64,000 nt of DNA from Adineta ricciae (taxonomy: Eukaryota > Rotifera > Eurotatoria > Adinetida > Adinetidae), in the NCBI GenBank assembly GCA_905250025.1, contig CAJNOJ010000040.1, positions 372,001 through 436,000 on the forward strand, given 5' to 3'. This document shows, piece by piece, positions 46,301 to 59,369 of this stretch. The notes under the pieces were generated by a model that saw nothing but the letters and a program-made list of their open reading frames with translations, was not told where the DNA came from and ran no database searches. How positions within the stretch are numbered: position 1 is the first letter of the stretch; each line of letters starts with the position of its first letter. The position numbers and the translations under genes are program-made.

Positions 46301-46458
46301 ATCTTATCAAATAATTCGAAGAGTATTGAATTAGATGAAGTTTTACATTGATCTTGCTTTCCACCCTTGATATCGACTAGTTTAGTCGTAGACAAATCTC
46401 TTTTAATTGATGGTGTTGATAGATCACTGGCCTGTGGTGAAGCACTTTTCTCCGACAT
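43364..46458 (-). CDS. Disordered Gln/Ser/His-rich protein, unknown
   Basis: I do not recognise this gene. From the ATG at 46458 (MSEKSASPQASDLSTPSIKR) several exons can be joined with GT-AG introns, through NNSPHLYLNDAASPHMYLNV, PPIDSLPPSADKKSVKAW, a His/Arg-rich patch (HRHHHCSSRKRHHSCHRRHS), VLVYRRILNNKGQTISL, a Gln-rich stretch with a polyglutamine run (LPQQQQQQILL), and a Ser/Pro-rich C-terminal exon ending PYQSLRP. No globular domain, signal peptide or membrane segment is visible. Composition suggests a nuclear or scaffold protein with regulated, mostly disordered sequence. The exon at about 44520-44200 is not secure. Whether the outer parts are one gene or two is unresolved. Confidence 0.55.
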
Positions 46459-47601
46459 GATAACCGTCTATATTCAGTTTCGATACTTTTTGTAACGATT
46501 GTACAGTGTAAACCGTCAGTAGATATATAGTCATAGAAGTGAATACATTGTTTATCGTTATCTGCTCTAATGAAATACGAAAAAATACGATGAAGGTTGC
46601 AGAAATATATATATATACGATACAATCAAATCCGAGTAGTCATATGAACAACAAATTATTATCGGAGACGAGAGAAAGAAAATGATCAGTCTATCAAGGA
46701 TAGAGATAGGTGTGTATTTAGCTACTTATCAGCAAATATTTTCTTTTCTTTGTGATCACCGAAAAGATATAGTATAATACTATTCTATTAATGATTAATA
46801 ATACGATCAGCGACATTGATATTATTTGTTTGTATATTACTTACGTTAATGGTTATAAATATTAATATAAAATACGAGATTTTATGACTTCTCACTGAAT
46901 CGAGTTGTGTTATTGCGCTTGCAGACACACTTCTCTTCACGTATGAATAGTATTTATGAATCAAGCAATAGTGATGTTCTTTCTTGCTTCTACTCGATCA
47001 TTAACATAAATTTTCGACATATCAACATGACCATCGTATAACAACATCGAAAATACGATATATGTGCGTGTGTGAATGAAAGTCCCTCTCTTTTTTCTTC
47101 TCTGTCTAATCTATCAATGATCTTGTTTAATGAATGAACGAAATACGATGTACTATAATAGTAAAATTGTTCAGTCGTTCAATACAATCAATGTATAGCA
47201 AGATGTCGATATAGACCAATCAATCTTCACCTAGTTATTTCGTTCATCCATCATTATCGATGAAGGTTTTTCTCTGTCCTATCGATCAAATATTATCGCA
47301 GTTGTAGCAAAGAAATCAAAACAAGTAAATATACATATGTCCACAATAAAACACACATACGTAGATAAATGAACATTCAACTCTCCATATAGATATATAT
47401 GGGGGTCGATTTTTCTTCGGAAATGTACTTGTTAATTAGAAATGTGCTCACTCTAGTGCATTATTACTCTTGCTTTATTTATTGTCGGAGAAAACGAGGA
47501 AATGAATCCGAAGAGAAAAAAAAACAAGTTCACCAGAGAATCAGCATCAAATATTTGCTCTTCTGAATGGTAATGGCATCATTCCAACAACTAGTTCAGA
47601 C
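46459..47601. other. Divergent upstream region of two genes
   Basis: The gene on the left is read leftward and the GPCR rightward, so both promoters should lie here. It is AT-rich. I see short AT runs (for instance atatatatata at about 46608) but no feature I can name. Confidence 0.5.
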
Positions 47602-48666
47602 ATGAAAATGAATCTCTCATTAGCAGACAAACGTATCGAGCATGCCATTGAACAAACGAATCGAATCTTCCCATTCGTTGTCTTACCATTAGCAACAATT
47701 GGCAATACACTTTGCTTTTTGGTCTTCTGTCGGGCCAAATTTCAAAAGCGTTTAACACGCACATCTTCAATTTGTTTACGACTTTCATGTGTCAATGATC
47801 TGATCTTACTATATCTATTTTCGATCGACGTCATCTTGAAACTCTATATGAAACCATCCATGCGAATTTACACCTCACCTGCCACGTGTCGTCTGTATAA
47901 ATTCATTCGTTATTCATTTTTGGACATGTCGGCTTACATTCAATTGAGTTTAACAACTGATCGGTTTATTTGCTGCGTGCACCATACATATTATTCACAT
48001 TGGCGAAAGAAATATTATCTATATTATTTACTGTTGATTGCTTATGCTTGCATTTTGCTGAAGAATTCTTCATTCTTATCTCCACTATATGGTTTCACTG
48101 TTGTTAATAAGAATCGAACAGTTACCAAATGTTCAGTTAAACTTTCAGCAAAGAATTTCGCTATCTATATGGCTTACGGTCAATCATTAATCGATGTTGT
48201 GTTTATCACATTTATTCCATTTTTTCTTATTCTCTATTTCAACTCTCGAATTTTACGAGAAGTTCTATACATTCGCACACAATGTTGGAGTACACTGACA
48301 CGCTTGATGCATTTAACTCCTGCCGAACAAAAAGAACCCACTCGAAATCCAATCATCGTTTCGAGCTGCAGCCATGCTCGACGTCGACGTCGCCTTCATC
48401 TTACATTTGCACTTGGTTGTATCTCATTCGTTTTCGTACTCAGTACAGCTCCATACAAAATCTTCAAGATCGTCGAAAGACACGATAAACTCCAACGTGA
48501 TAAACTCAAATACGGAACGTCAAAATCTATAAATATTCAGTTAGCTGAGATTATCATTGATTCCCTTGAGTATCTATCATGTTCGACACCGTTTTTTGTC
48601 TGTCTAACAACATCAAGTATGTTTCGTGAGGAGTTACGACGAATGTTTAATAAAATACGTTTGTAA
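47602..48666 (+). CDS. Class A (rhodopsin-like) G protein-coupled receptor, intronless
   Basis: This 354-residue product has seven hydrophobic segments in rhodopsin-family order. Helix 1 has IGNTLCFLVF with the GN pair, helix 2 has LSCVNDLILLYLF with the helix-2 Asp, helix 3 ends SLTTDRFICC with DRF in place of DRY, and helix 5 and helix 6 are separated by a basic loop (SHARRRRRLHLTF). Helix 7 (LEYLSCSTPFFVCLTTSSMF) has no NPxxY; TPFFVC stands there. Cys in the helix 3 start and second extracellular loop could form the usual disulfide. Invertebrate peptide receptors of the FMRFamide or sex-peptide group have similar motifs, but the ligand is unknown. The start could also be the ATG at 47608. 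Confidence 0.85.
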   Translation: MKMNLSLADKRIEHAIEQTNRIFPFVVLPLATIGNTLCFLVFCRAKFQKRLTRTSSICLRLSCVNDLILLYLFSIDVILKLYMKPSMRIYTSPATCRLYKFIRYSFLDMSAYIQLSLTTDRFICCVHHTYYSHWRKKYYLYYLLLIAYACILLKNSSFLSPLYGFTVVNKNRTVTKCSVKLSAKNFAIYMAYGQSLIDVVFITFIPFFLILYFNSRILREVLYIRTQCWSTLTRLMHLTPAEQKEPTRNPIIVSSCSHARRRRRLHLTFALGCISFVFVLSTAPYKIFKIVERHDKLQRDKLKYGTSKSINIQLAEIIIDSLEYLSCSTPFFVCLTTSSMFREELRRMFNKIRL

Positions 48667-48876
48667 TAATAAATCAAAACGAAGTAAAGATATTGATTTT
48701 AGGATCGTTATTCCTCCTCGTTCTCTTTACCTGTTTATGATTGGTATTGATTTAAATGTCGGCGAGCTGAAAAAAAACAAGTAGGTATCGGATGACTTGG
48801 TATTAACATAGGAATATTTGACATCGCGAAAAAGTCGACTTCATTTTCATTATAAATGCAACGAACGGCACCGCAT

Positions 48877-51800
48877 ATGCATCTTTGGTTGTTAAATATA
48901 TTTATCATATATGAACTCGTCGGTAAGATACACTCGAAATAGTTGGTTCACTCATAGATAATTTCCTAATATTTACTCGTTCACGTGATCAAAATGTGTT
49001 GAAATTTTGTAGCTGGATCGTCATTTGTTCTATGAAATGACTTTGTCTTAAAAGACATTCTTTAGTGTGCTCGTGTTTTTTGGATAAGTTAGTTCAGTGT
49101 TTGTTGACGAGTCCAATGAATGCTCTGTTTGAATATTTACACACTTTTAACTGATCGTTGTTTGTTTTCTTGCATCATCATCAACATGATTATAATGATT
49201 GGCTCACGTCATTCATGTACTATTAGAGTCATATTTCGGAAGAGATTAAAAAATGCACTTGAAAATATTTATTTTCTTAGATCAGAAACCAATGAAAATG
49301 AACTTTGCATAGGATGTTTTTCTTTTGAGAAGTACGGCTAATGAATGAACTAAAACAAATATTTGACTACCAGGATGCTAATTTAATGTTTGTCGATTTC
49401 TTTTTGTAGGCAAATCTACTGGTCAAGTACTAGTAAACGACAGAAATATCAGTTGTTTTTCATCCAGCAATAATACAGCAGTACGCCTTTTCTGTTCAAA
49501 TGCTCTTGCTGTTCAAGATCTATCGTTTGATCATTTACAACAAAACTTAGATAATACCATTGAATATATTGAGATAGCGGGACTAGGAGAAGGTTCTACT
49601 GGACCATTAACTGCTATTCCAGTCAGTGCTTGTCGTTTCAAGCAACTCAAAGTAAATATTTATGCGTATGTTCTTCTGACCGTATTCTAATTTGGGTTTT
49701 TTTACTTCATCTAGTTCTTACGCTTATCGAATAATCAAATAACAAATCCAATGCCTGCTCCTCTACCTTCATGTTTTGCTCGTTTGGAAAGACTCGATCT
49801 AAATGGTAATTATCTCCGTGAAGTTCCCGTTGCATGGACTTCTCAAATGCATAATCTGAAAGTAATACACTTATCACGCAATAGGCTCCAATCAATCACT
49901 CCTCAGATGTTTTCGAACATCTCCAATGTAGATTTTATCGATTTGTCTGAGAACTTACTAACCAGTGTTGAACTGTGGCTATTACAAATAAAAAAATTAA
50001 TAGACTATTCAGCCAATCCGATAACTCGTTTCACTAATTATCATAATTATAGTCTGGCAAATTATCAATCGAGTATAACTCAACAAATAGTTATTTATAC
50101 TACACAAACGTTCCTTGATTTCGATGACGGTATACTAGAAATGTACAATCGTTGTGAAGAAACTGATGAGACATATCCACAGATAATAATGGAAGCAGTC
50201 AAAAAGATTCATGATACTAATCCTGGATTACTCAATTGGAATTGTTCATGCAAATTTTACCATTTACGAAAGTATCTTATGGCAAAAGAAAATAATCACG
50301 CATTTGCCCACTGGGCATGCCCGAATGAAAACGATCTATCATACGATGAAAAGTGTAATTGTCAATCATCATTTGTTAGTGGCAGTAACACTCCTAGTTT
50401 CTGTAAGATTCAAGATTGGACTGCAAACAAATGCGGAGCGGTAAGTAAAAGGAAGTTCAGTTCACAAGCGATACTTATCTTTTTTTGTTAAAATACAGAA
50501 CAGAAATGTTAACTTTTTTCACTCTAGAATAGTTTGGAAAATTGTACTGATTTACAGGCTCTCTGTTCCACAATGTACAGCGAAGTACGGTTTACAATGA
50601 AGTCGATCTGTATTAGAAAGATAATTTCCTTCTTTTACTTTCAGCTAATGACGATTCCTGTGAATAACATGATCAGAGTATCGAAGTTTGTAGATATACT
50701 CCAAAAGTTTTATCAGAAGCTTGACGACCTGCTCACTTTTCAATCGGTCACATTACCAATTCGAGCTGATTTACAAAATCTAACAACAGTAATCGAAAAT
50801 CTCTTAGAATCCATCGGAACTACAATTAATATCACTTCGAATTCAATCGCTATCCTAAGTGTAAGGAAAGGAAGCTCAATCTATTCTTTCTGTCAATCAG
50901 AAGAAGCAAATTCTACCTTCAGCTATCTAACTGACATCAATCAAACGAATATAACAGCAAGTATAACTATCGACCAACTCTCCATCGATAGCTTATTTCC
51001 TACTGATATCTATACATTCTATTTTCTTCCATCTTTACTCTTTCAACATGCACAAAATAATCAACGGAAGATCATCGTTTCACCCATCGTGGGTGTTCAT
51101 CTTCCGAAACGAATATCTCAGCTTATTACCATGTCATTCACTGATAAAGTTCGTTCATTTGGTTCATATTCTTGTGAATTTTGGCAAGCAGGTGATTGGA
51201 ATTCTACTGACTGTTTCTATCGGAGAGATACCAAATCTAATCGTCATTTTTGTCAATGTAATCATACGACATCATTCGCACTATTATTTACTCCTGACAA
51301 ATCTATTCCACAGGCATACATACCTTCAATAACAATAGCTCTGCTGTCTATTGTTTGCTTTTTTGTTTCAATTATTCTTTCACTTTACCATCAGTCAAAA
51401 TCCATTCGTTACTTATCTATAGGAAATATTTTCAATCTGATCAGTTCGATTACTCTATTTTCGTTGTTTACTGTCCTTCTAATTCGCGGTTATCAATCAT
51501 CAAAAGCACAATCGAATATCGACATAGAAGTATGCTCAAAAGCTGAACAGAATCTTTCAATAAGTATCTATTTTTTCCTCATATTATCATTCGTTAGTAA
51601 AACATTCCTTGGTATTTGTTATTTCTTCACGATATTCTTTCATTTTATCTTCATCCAATACACTACATTGTCGAATAAATGGCTTTATGTAAGTCTTCTT
51701 CTTGCCATTCTTATTGCTCTTATTCCGACTATTATTATTCGCGTTATTCTCAATCAATGGTCAAAGTTATTCGTTCACTATGATGGTATTTGTTGGTTGA

Positions 51801-52198
51801 ATACCTCGGTAATTTTTCGTTTTGTTTCGATTCCAATTCTGATATTCATCTCGTTAAATCTATTGATTATTTTCGCCATCTCAACTCGACTATTTCAATT
51901 TGTTCTCGGCCGAAAAAAGGCACCAACAAGTGAAAAGCGCGTGAATATTTCATTGTTGATATGGGTGTCATTGTGCATTTCATTGGGTATCGCTTGGATA
52001 GTTGGACCGTTTCTAGAAATTACCAGTAGTGAAAGCAACCGATCGGCCAGAACGGTTATACAATGGATATTTGCGATTTTTATTGGCTTGGAAGGTGTGT
52101 GGGTGTTGATCATCAACATCATATTTTATTTCAATCAGACGGGAAATGTGAAAAAGCGACCAAAGAATATGAACAAAAGTCATAAATCTGATTTTTAA
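48877..52198 (+). CDS. Adhesion-type GPCR with leucine-rich repeats and GPS motif
   Basis: This gene encodes a large cell-surface receptor. Exon 1 (48877-48922) gives a signal peptide (MHLWLLNIFIIYELVG) and is followed by a long intron (48923-49409). Exons at 49410-49652, 49715-50440, 50528-50584 and 50645-52198 follow. The N-terminal half has leucine-rich repeats (LERLDLNGNYLREVP, LKVIHLSRNRLQSITPQMF, VDFIDLSENLLTSVE) closed by a Cys-rich cap (LLNWNCSCKFYHLRKYL). A GAIN-like region ends with the GPS motif (CEFWQAGDWNSTDCFY, then FCQCNHTTSFALLF). Seven hydrophobic segments with the adhesion-GPCR order follow, ending in a short basic tail. The LRR plus GPS plus 7TM layout resembles ADGRA (GPR124/125), though no Ig or hormone-receptor domain is seen. 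Ligand is unknown. Confidence 0.85.
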
Positions 52199-52448
52199 TA
52201 AAGATCAACGAACTGATTAGAATTGTTTGATTCGCTTTATTTAACGTGTATAAGAAGGAATGAAAAAGTTTTTAGATTATCTTGTGATTATAGTTTTGTC
52301 CTTCTGTCGTAATCGAAGCGATCACTCGTCATTTTCATCGGTTACACAGATTTATATACAGAAAACAGGCCCTGAGTAAGAAAATAAAAGGAAAAAAAAC
52401 ATAACATAGTTGCCATGTGCTTATGATCTGAATAACAATAAAGAAAAT

Positions 52449-55400
52449 TCAGACGTTTTTCATATCGGATGAATCACTATCAGATTTATGGCGACTAATT
52501 AGTGCTGATGTGATTATAGATGATTTTGCTGTAACAGATATTTCGAGGGGATCTTCGTCAAGACGTTCCATACGCTGCGGTGGGATAGGTATTGCTTGTT
52601 CTTCACATTTTCCCTTCAATTGTCGATCGTTTTCACTTGTTATAATATCGCTTTCAGCTGATGACGATGCGGTACGTATCTGCTGTGATGAAACTGAAAA
52701 ATTGAATGGTGACTTGGTCGGAGGTCGTTGAAGTTTTCCACCGCCTGTTGTTGATGGAGTTTCTTGCTGTCTAAAAGGTGGAGCTTCTTGTTGCGTGGTT
52801 GCTGTGGTCAAGATTTGCGGTGTAAGGATAGCAACACATGAAACTTTATCAGCTAGAGGAGTTTGTGGTGGTGGACCGTACATATAACAATATCGTTGTT
52901 TTCTCTGAATTTTGTCCATCGCGCCTTGACGCCATGCTTGCATATGTTGATCATGACTCATCTGTGTGCGAAGTGTTGATGAATTTGCAATCGAAGTTGT
53001 TGCGGCTGGATAATCAGCAGTCGATGGAGTCGATGGAACACCGGGAAGAAACGTTAATGGTGTATAGGGCGAATGTTGCGTTGTGTGATAAGCTGAACGA
53101 CTAGTTAGATGAGTTTTTACTGATTTGGAACCAGAATCAGATGGTGGTTGAATGGCAATATCTGGTGTTATTTGGAATCCCTGACTTCGATCACTGGTCA
53201 TCGTTGAGGCGAAAGCAGGCCGTTGTCCGCTCAATGAAGCGGCAGTTGTTGGTGTCCGTGAGGATTTAGGAGAAGACGACATATTCATTTGTTGAGTACT
53301 TGTGTCATATAGCATTTGTGCACGGATTGCAATGTATCGCTCGGCGGGACTTTGCGGATATTCGATAGTTGCAGGCACAGCTACGGATAGTAACCGGCGA
53401 GGTGGCGAAGGTAGCTGTTCGATTGTTGCCGCAGAAATATCTTGCAGAGATGTTGTTTCACTAAAAATACAAGAATTTCATTTTATAAACTGCAGATGGA
53501 ACTGATCAGTTGTTTGTCAAAGTTATGTATACTAACGCTCTTGATTCAGCGACTTGCACAAAGTCTCCTTGGGGTACAAATGTTTCAGTTTCAAATTGCC
53601 TCACTGTAGCCGCCATTGGAAGTTGATTTTCATCGATAAGGCTACTTCGTTGAATGTGCAAACGTGTCAATCGTCCTTGAACATCTTTTCTTAAATCGAA
53701 CAAATGATAATTGCGTAGGATTGTATAGAGAAAATGCCAACGGAAACGCAGTCGCTTCCTTTTTCTAATTTTCTCCATCTCTTCTTTTCTTTCTGGATCT
53801 TCCGAACGTTCGCCTGAGAAAACAAATTGTTTCGGATGTAAAAGACGAACTTCATCTTGTGTATCTTCATGATCATTCTCGTCAGTCAAGCAGCTGATCA
53901 AGTCGTTTTTCAGTCTAACTTCAGAACTTGAGTAATTTTGAGTTGTCAATTGCATAGTTGCACTTGCAATCTCAACGTAATGATCATTTTCGTTGTTGTC
54001 ATCGGTATTGTCAGCACGATGTATTTTCGAAGATCGGTTTGGTCGAGATGGAAGAAGTGGTTGCTGGTTTTGATGAGCATGACGATTGGATATCGTTCGC
54101 AGCGGATATGAGTCTTTTGAGGCTGTTGTTGCATTGTGTGATGACGGACAGCAGACAACTAGCTTTTTTCGTTCATCGAATTGACATTCAACTGCGTTTT
54201 GTCGACGTTTTATGTTTACCAAAGTGTCGGATACATTTGTTGTCGATTCAACGATTTCGTCGTACGACGATGACAGTGTTGTGTCCTTCGGTTGCTGACG
54301 TGCGTGTTCAGTTTGATCATAATGACTGCTTTGGGATGCTGACTCTACTTTTGTTCTTCGGTGGTGTGTTCCAAGTGGTGCAGAAAAAGGAATGGTTTTA
54401 TCAGTTTTTGTATCGCTTTTCGATCTCTTTTTCTTGCCTTTTGATGTTCGGTTATCTTTCTGAACTGACAATAATCTCCTCTCCGATGAATCATTCTCAT
54501 CACTTTCAGAGGTTAAATCTCTACGAGGTGGAACTTCGGGAGGACAATCCGATTGTGAATCATCTCCATGTGCCTGTTGTTCATCGATTGAAGCATTACT
54601 AGATTTGTCTGACTTGTTAGGTCTCTGAAAAATGCATACAAGGTAAAACGAGAAACGAAAATCATTTTGTCTTTTGTCTTTACCAGAGATTGTTTTGGTA
54701 AATCGACTTCAGACTTATTTTCCGCTATTCGAACACACCGTGAACGCTGTTTTGTTTCTTTTATCAATACTCGCGAATAAGTTTCATCTTCAATTGGAGT
54801 ATTTGTCTGCTTCTTTCGTCTGTATTCAATGATTGATAAGTTCTTTTGCACAAGAATCTCTTTCGGTGGTTGCACACCTTGATCATCATCAAGTTCACCC
54901 GGAGCAATACAACATTCATCGTCATAGCATTGCTTAGGTCGTCGTTGTATAATGTCATCATACACAGAATAACAAAACGCTAAGCACAAACGACATCAAA
55001 CACACTTGCAATTTCAATATTTAGACTAACCTAGCATCACGGGATTGGTATATGTAACTTCCATATGTAAATATGAAATATACGCTGCAAAGCCAAGGTC
55101 TAGAGTCGTATGTGTAAGTTGTTTGCTTGAGATAAATCCGTTTCAGCACTTACCAAATCTTTCCAGTGGCCGTCCGAGGAAGCTCCAATCAAGTCGAGCC
55201 ATGAATACAACATTGAGAAAAGTTGCTTTCAGCAAACGAATAATACATGATGCAACACCAAGAAAACAATCTAAAGCAAACGATTCCATCCGATATTTGT
55301 CCATGTATCTTCATGCTTACCAGCAAAAAAACTGAAGTAAACGAACATTGCATAAGTTTTTCGGTTTTTTAAATTCAGTTTATCATCCAATTGTTGAATA

Positions 55401-58400
55401 AATATAAATTTACCAGCTGATCTCATACTGAGCATTTTCAGAAAATAAATAACGAGTACGGGAACGATAATAGCCAAGAAAAATTCAATATGACGAATTT
55501 GTAGTGAAACAATGCGCACACTGATCAAGAAGAAAAGTATCACATGGAAACAAATAACAAAACCCCAAGCCATATAACCGACAAGGAAACCCGAATAGTG
55601 AACCGAATTCGAAGCCATTGAACTTGGTTTGAAGTTAATGGCGGATGGAACATCAACATAGATACCCTTATACAACTGTAATTTATGCTTTTGATAATTC
55701 TGCATGCCAATATACAGTTGAAATCCATAAATAATAGCGGTCAGTATGGCACTGAAGATAATCTCATATTTCAATGAAAATGCTCCTAGTTCTAGACGAG
55801 ACAATGAGTAATTTCGATAGGTATCGATATGAGATCACTTACCAACATTAAATGTTGATTCAATATAAAATTTCAAAAATGAAATATGACCTGCTGTTCT
55901 TGAAAGATACAGAAAAGCGAATGTACATGCTAAGTAATATAAAAACACAATGGCAACTGTATAAGTACATGTTGCGATTGTTGTAAAACGGAAATCGTTA
56001 TTCGAATGGTAGATATGATCGAAAAATTTCTTTACACGAGATCGATTAATAGTATTTTGCACTTCTGCATCATGCTCATAATCAACCAGATTCTCAAGCT
56101 TGACTTTCTCATTTTGTGCTGGCACGATTCGTTGCGAACGATGATTACGTCGAAACAATTTTGTTACGTAATATTTCGAATATTCTGAATCATCTAATTC
56201 AACCACCGGCGCTGACCATATGGTTCTCTTCTTACGCATAGGAACATAAACTGAATCATAGATGAAACGTACGCATAACTCGCCAGAGATGTAAGACAAA
56301 AGGAAAAAATGCGGGATGTTTTTGATTACCCCATAAACAATGAACCAAGTACCAAGTTCCTAAAAATATCGAAGACGAATTCGAATTTTCAAGTCAACCC
56401 ATTTACTCGTCGAAGTTTCGCTTCTTCAGCATCTGTATAACGTCCAGATAAAGGTAAAAATCCCATGCATGAACCTTCTCGTATGATCGTATAGAACATA
56501 TCACAAAGGATATAAAAGCAAGCGAAGCCACGCGCCACAATATTTCGTAATTGCAAAGAAGCAAGTACTGGATAATAACGAAGCCCGACAAGGATGATAA
56601 GAGCAATTCTTTCCAGTAACTCAATCAATACACCCTGACGTAACGGTTGGCCAGTGCGAAAAAGAAGTTCTTCGAAAATTTTCAGTACTTCAAATGCAAG
56701 AATACCAAAAACAGTTGCAGTAGTGAAACGATTTCCAGTACGAAACGGTTCAATCGGTGTAATCAATGCTAAAAAACAAACAAAGATTTCTTGCTCCTAG
56801 ACATAACTCAATTGACAAACCCGGTCGACCATCGCACATGTGCAAACAAAGTTTTCGCCGTTTCAATGACCACGAAAATATCAATATCAAAGAAATAGCA
56901 AACGGAGCAAAGATCAGATTTCCTGTCCGATAATCGGATATGGTTACGCATCTATTCACTAAACGAATAGTATCATTAATCGAGAATTCTTCATCGTGAT
57001 CGCTATTCATGCCATATCCGAATGATATAAGGTACATCAGTGATGTCGAAAAGAATAAGACTGTTACGAAGCTTATGGTTAATGATCCAACCCAAATATT
57101 ACGAGCTAAATTACGTTTAACTGGAGTTTTTAGTGGATTCGTACGTTTTGGAGCACTGAAAAACAAAACGAATCTCGTTCAGAAAAGTAGAATCAATATG
57201 AATATTCAGTCTATGGAATCGAGGAGCTTTGTGAGCGCTATTTTCCTACAGTGATTTAGTTTGTTATAAGAACTTTAGTATTTAATCAAACACAAGTTCA
57301 CATACGTTAAGTATCGATATATTTCCCTTCTATTACATTGAAGTAGAGAACGATTATCACATATATTCGAGTAAAAGAATGATTAACTTACAAAAATTCG
57401 ATTAGCTCCTGAGCCAATGTTGGTCGTCGTTGTTTTTCTGTTGACGGTCCATTATTATTTCTGAATAGTAAATTATTCTTTATAGTTTTTGCATTCTCAA
57501 GTAGAAAAACCGGCTGAACTACCTATTCGTTTCTTTCGAACGTGGATTATTGATTCGACTACGTTTGACACAAATTATTCGACATAGTCTAAGCGAAAAG
57601 CGAATGATTCTATTCGAGTCGAGTAAAACAATTTACTTGATTAACTCAGAAGTAAAAAACCATAAAAGTTTTCGAACAAGTTTCAATGATAACGCCGTCA
57701 ATATAATAATAATGATAATACCAGTAATGATTTGTTTACCATGATCCGATACTGAACAAATACCAATAGGAATTTTGTATGAAACGTTTCCATCTACTTA
57801 CTTCTATCACATAGAACACCACCATATAAGAAATTGCAAGAACATCTGAAACCAGCCAGAGTGTTAACACATCGTCCGTACTTTCCGCACAGAATATTTG
57901 CAAAGCAAAAGTCAAGTACTGGAGAAACAAATAAATAGATGGAAGAGAACGATTTAGAATTTGTTGGACAAACCATATTCGCAAACATGATGATATTCCA
58001 TATCGGTATCGACATCACTCAATGAGCAAACAGTTGCATCGGATACAATGTATGTTGTTAAAACGTAAACGGTTGAATTGGAATTCTGATTGAGAACATT
58101 CCAGTCAATTCGTTGACAAACACTAGAAATATCATCGATTTGTTCGAATGGATCACTCTCGTCAGGTGAATCGAGATCATCGTATTCATATTCATCTTCA
58201 TCATCGACTGTATGTACAACTGTTATGGAATTTGCTTCCAAGTTGGGATCTGTTATATTAAATTCTCGATCATCGACATCGTATTCTTCGTAATAACTTG
58301 GTTGAAAATCATTTTGATGAGCGTGTTTTCTCGACGAGAAATCTTTGACTTTTTTCGTACGTCGTAGAATTTTCAAACCCGTCGACGATAGTCGATTCAG

Positions 58401-59369
58401 AACCTTTTCTTTTAATTCTTTATATTTTTTGCGTATGTCATCAAACTGTTTCTTCATTCGTCTCCATCGATCAGGATCATTCGTTAACATTTCCGATATT
58501 TTTCGTCCTAGAAATCAAGCAAAACTCTATTCGAATACCTTTTCAGACCACAATAAAAGTCCAACCTTGAAGTAAACTCGGATCAACATCAATTATTAAC
58601 GATGACAAGTTATTTCTTGATAAAACATGAGCAGCGTAGAACAATTCAACAGTGTGTCGCACTTGCATGAGATTGGAAAGATTCGAATACATCAAATTGC
58701 AAGTATAGTTGGCATCGATCGCTGACGATGTTAGATTCGAAAGATAATAACACGAGCCGCCTAGACGTTTCCATCCTTTTGGACAACGAAATCGATTAAC
58801 TAGAAAAGCAAAAGCGATAAAATCTCTGTTTCATTATTGAAACCTTGTTTAAACATTGAAGAAAATGAAGCTATCAACGTGTTCATTAACCTTGATAAAA
58901 TACCGATAATATCATCATGAACGAGACGACTGTCGTCCATCGGTGGATATTTGATATCATCTTTTACGTGTTCTAGCGATGAATCTCTTCTATATCTAGT
59001 AATTTAATCCTCAGTGATACAAAATATCTTCATCAACATTGTCTGAACAATTAGGATATGATGAAGTTTAATCGAACGAAAAGTAAATATCAAAACTTTG
59101 TCTCAAGACACGATCTTAAATCATCAATAAAGTACGTCCTTCACACCACACCGGTGTGACCTTCATTGAAACTTTTTTTCTTTTTTATCATATCAGAATA
59201 ACATACCAGCTTCTTTGATTTTGTCAATAATGGCTGGAAATTTGTCCCATAATGAAGTAATATCGTCGAGTTCAAGGTTTTGGATGTTGTTCGGCAGTGC
59301 ACATGTCGATGATTGGATGAGAAAATTAATAAACAATAAACATATCACATAAGAAGTCTTTAACAGCAT
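52449..59369 (-). CDS. STRA6-like retinoid receptor/transporter with lectin- and EGF-like modules
   Basis: The core is a STRA6-family membrane protein, which takes up retinol from carrier proteins in vertebrates. A signal peptide exon starts at 59369 (MLLKTSYVICLLFINFLIQ). Next come a C-type-lectin-like start (CPKGWKRLGGSCYYLS, about 58.78 kb), an acidic linker, and an EGF-like domain (CGKYGRCVNTLAGFRCSCNF, about 57.9-57.8 kb). The STRA6 part runs from about 57.7 to 55.0 kb: VGLRYYPVLASLQLRN, IREGSCMGFLPLSG, YISGELCVRFIYDSVYVPM, and ARLDWSFLGRPLERF are close to STRA6. A motif like its C-terminal helix (RFRWHFLYTILRNYHLF) lies about 53.7 kb. Between and after these is a long disordered Ser/Lys/Gln-rich tail. 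By adding exons I estimate about 1,900 residues, against about 670 in vertebrate STRA6. Retinoid as substrate is inferred. Confidence 0.87.
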
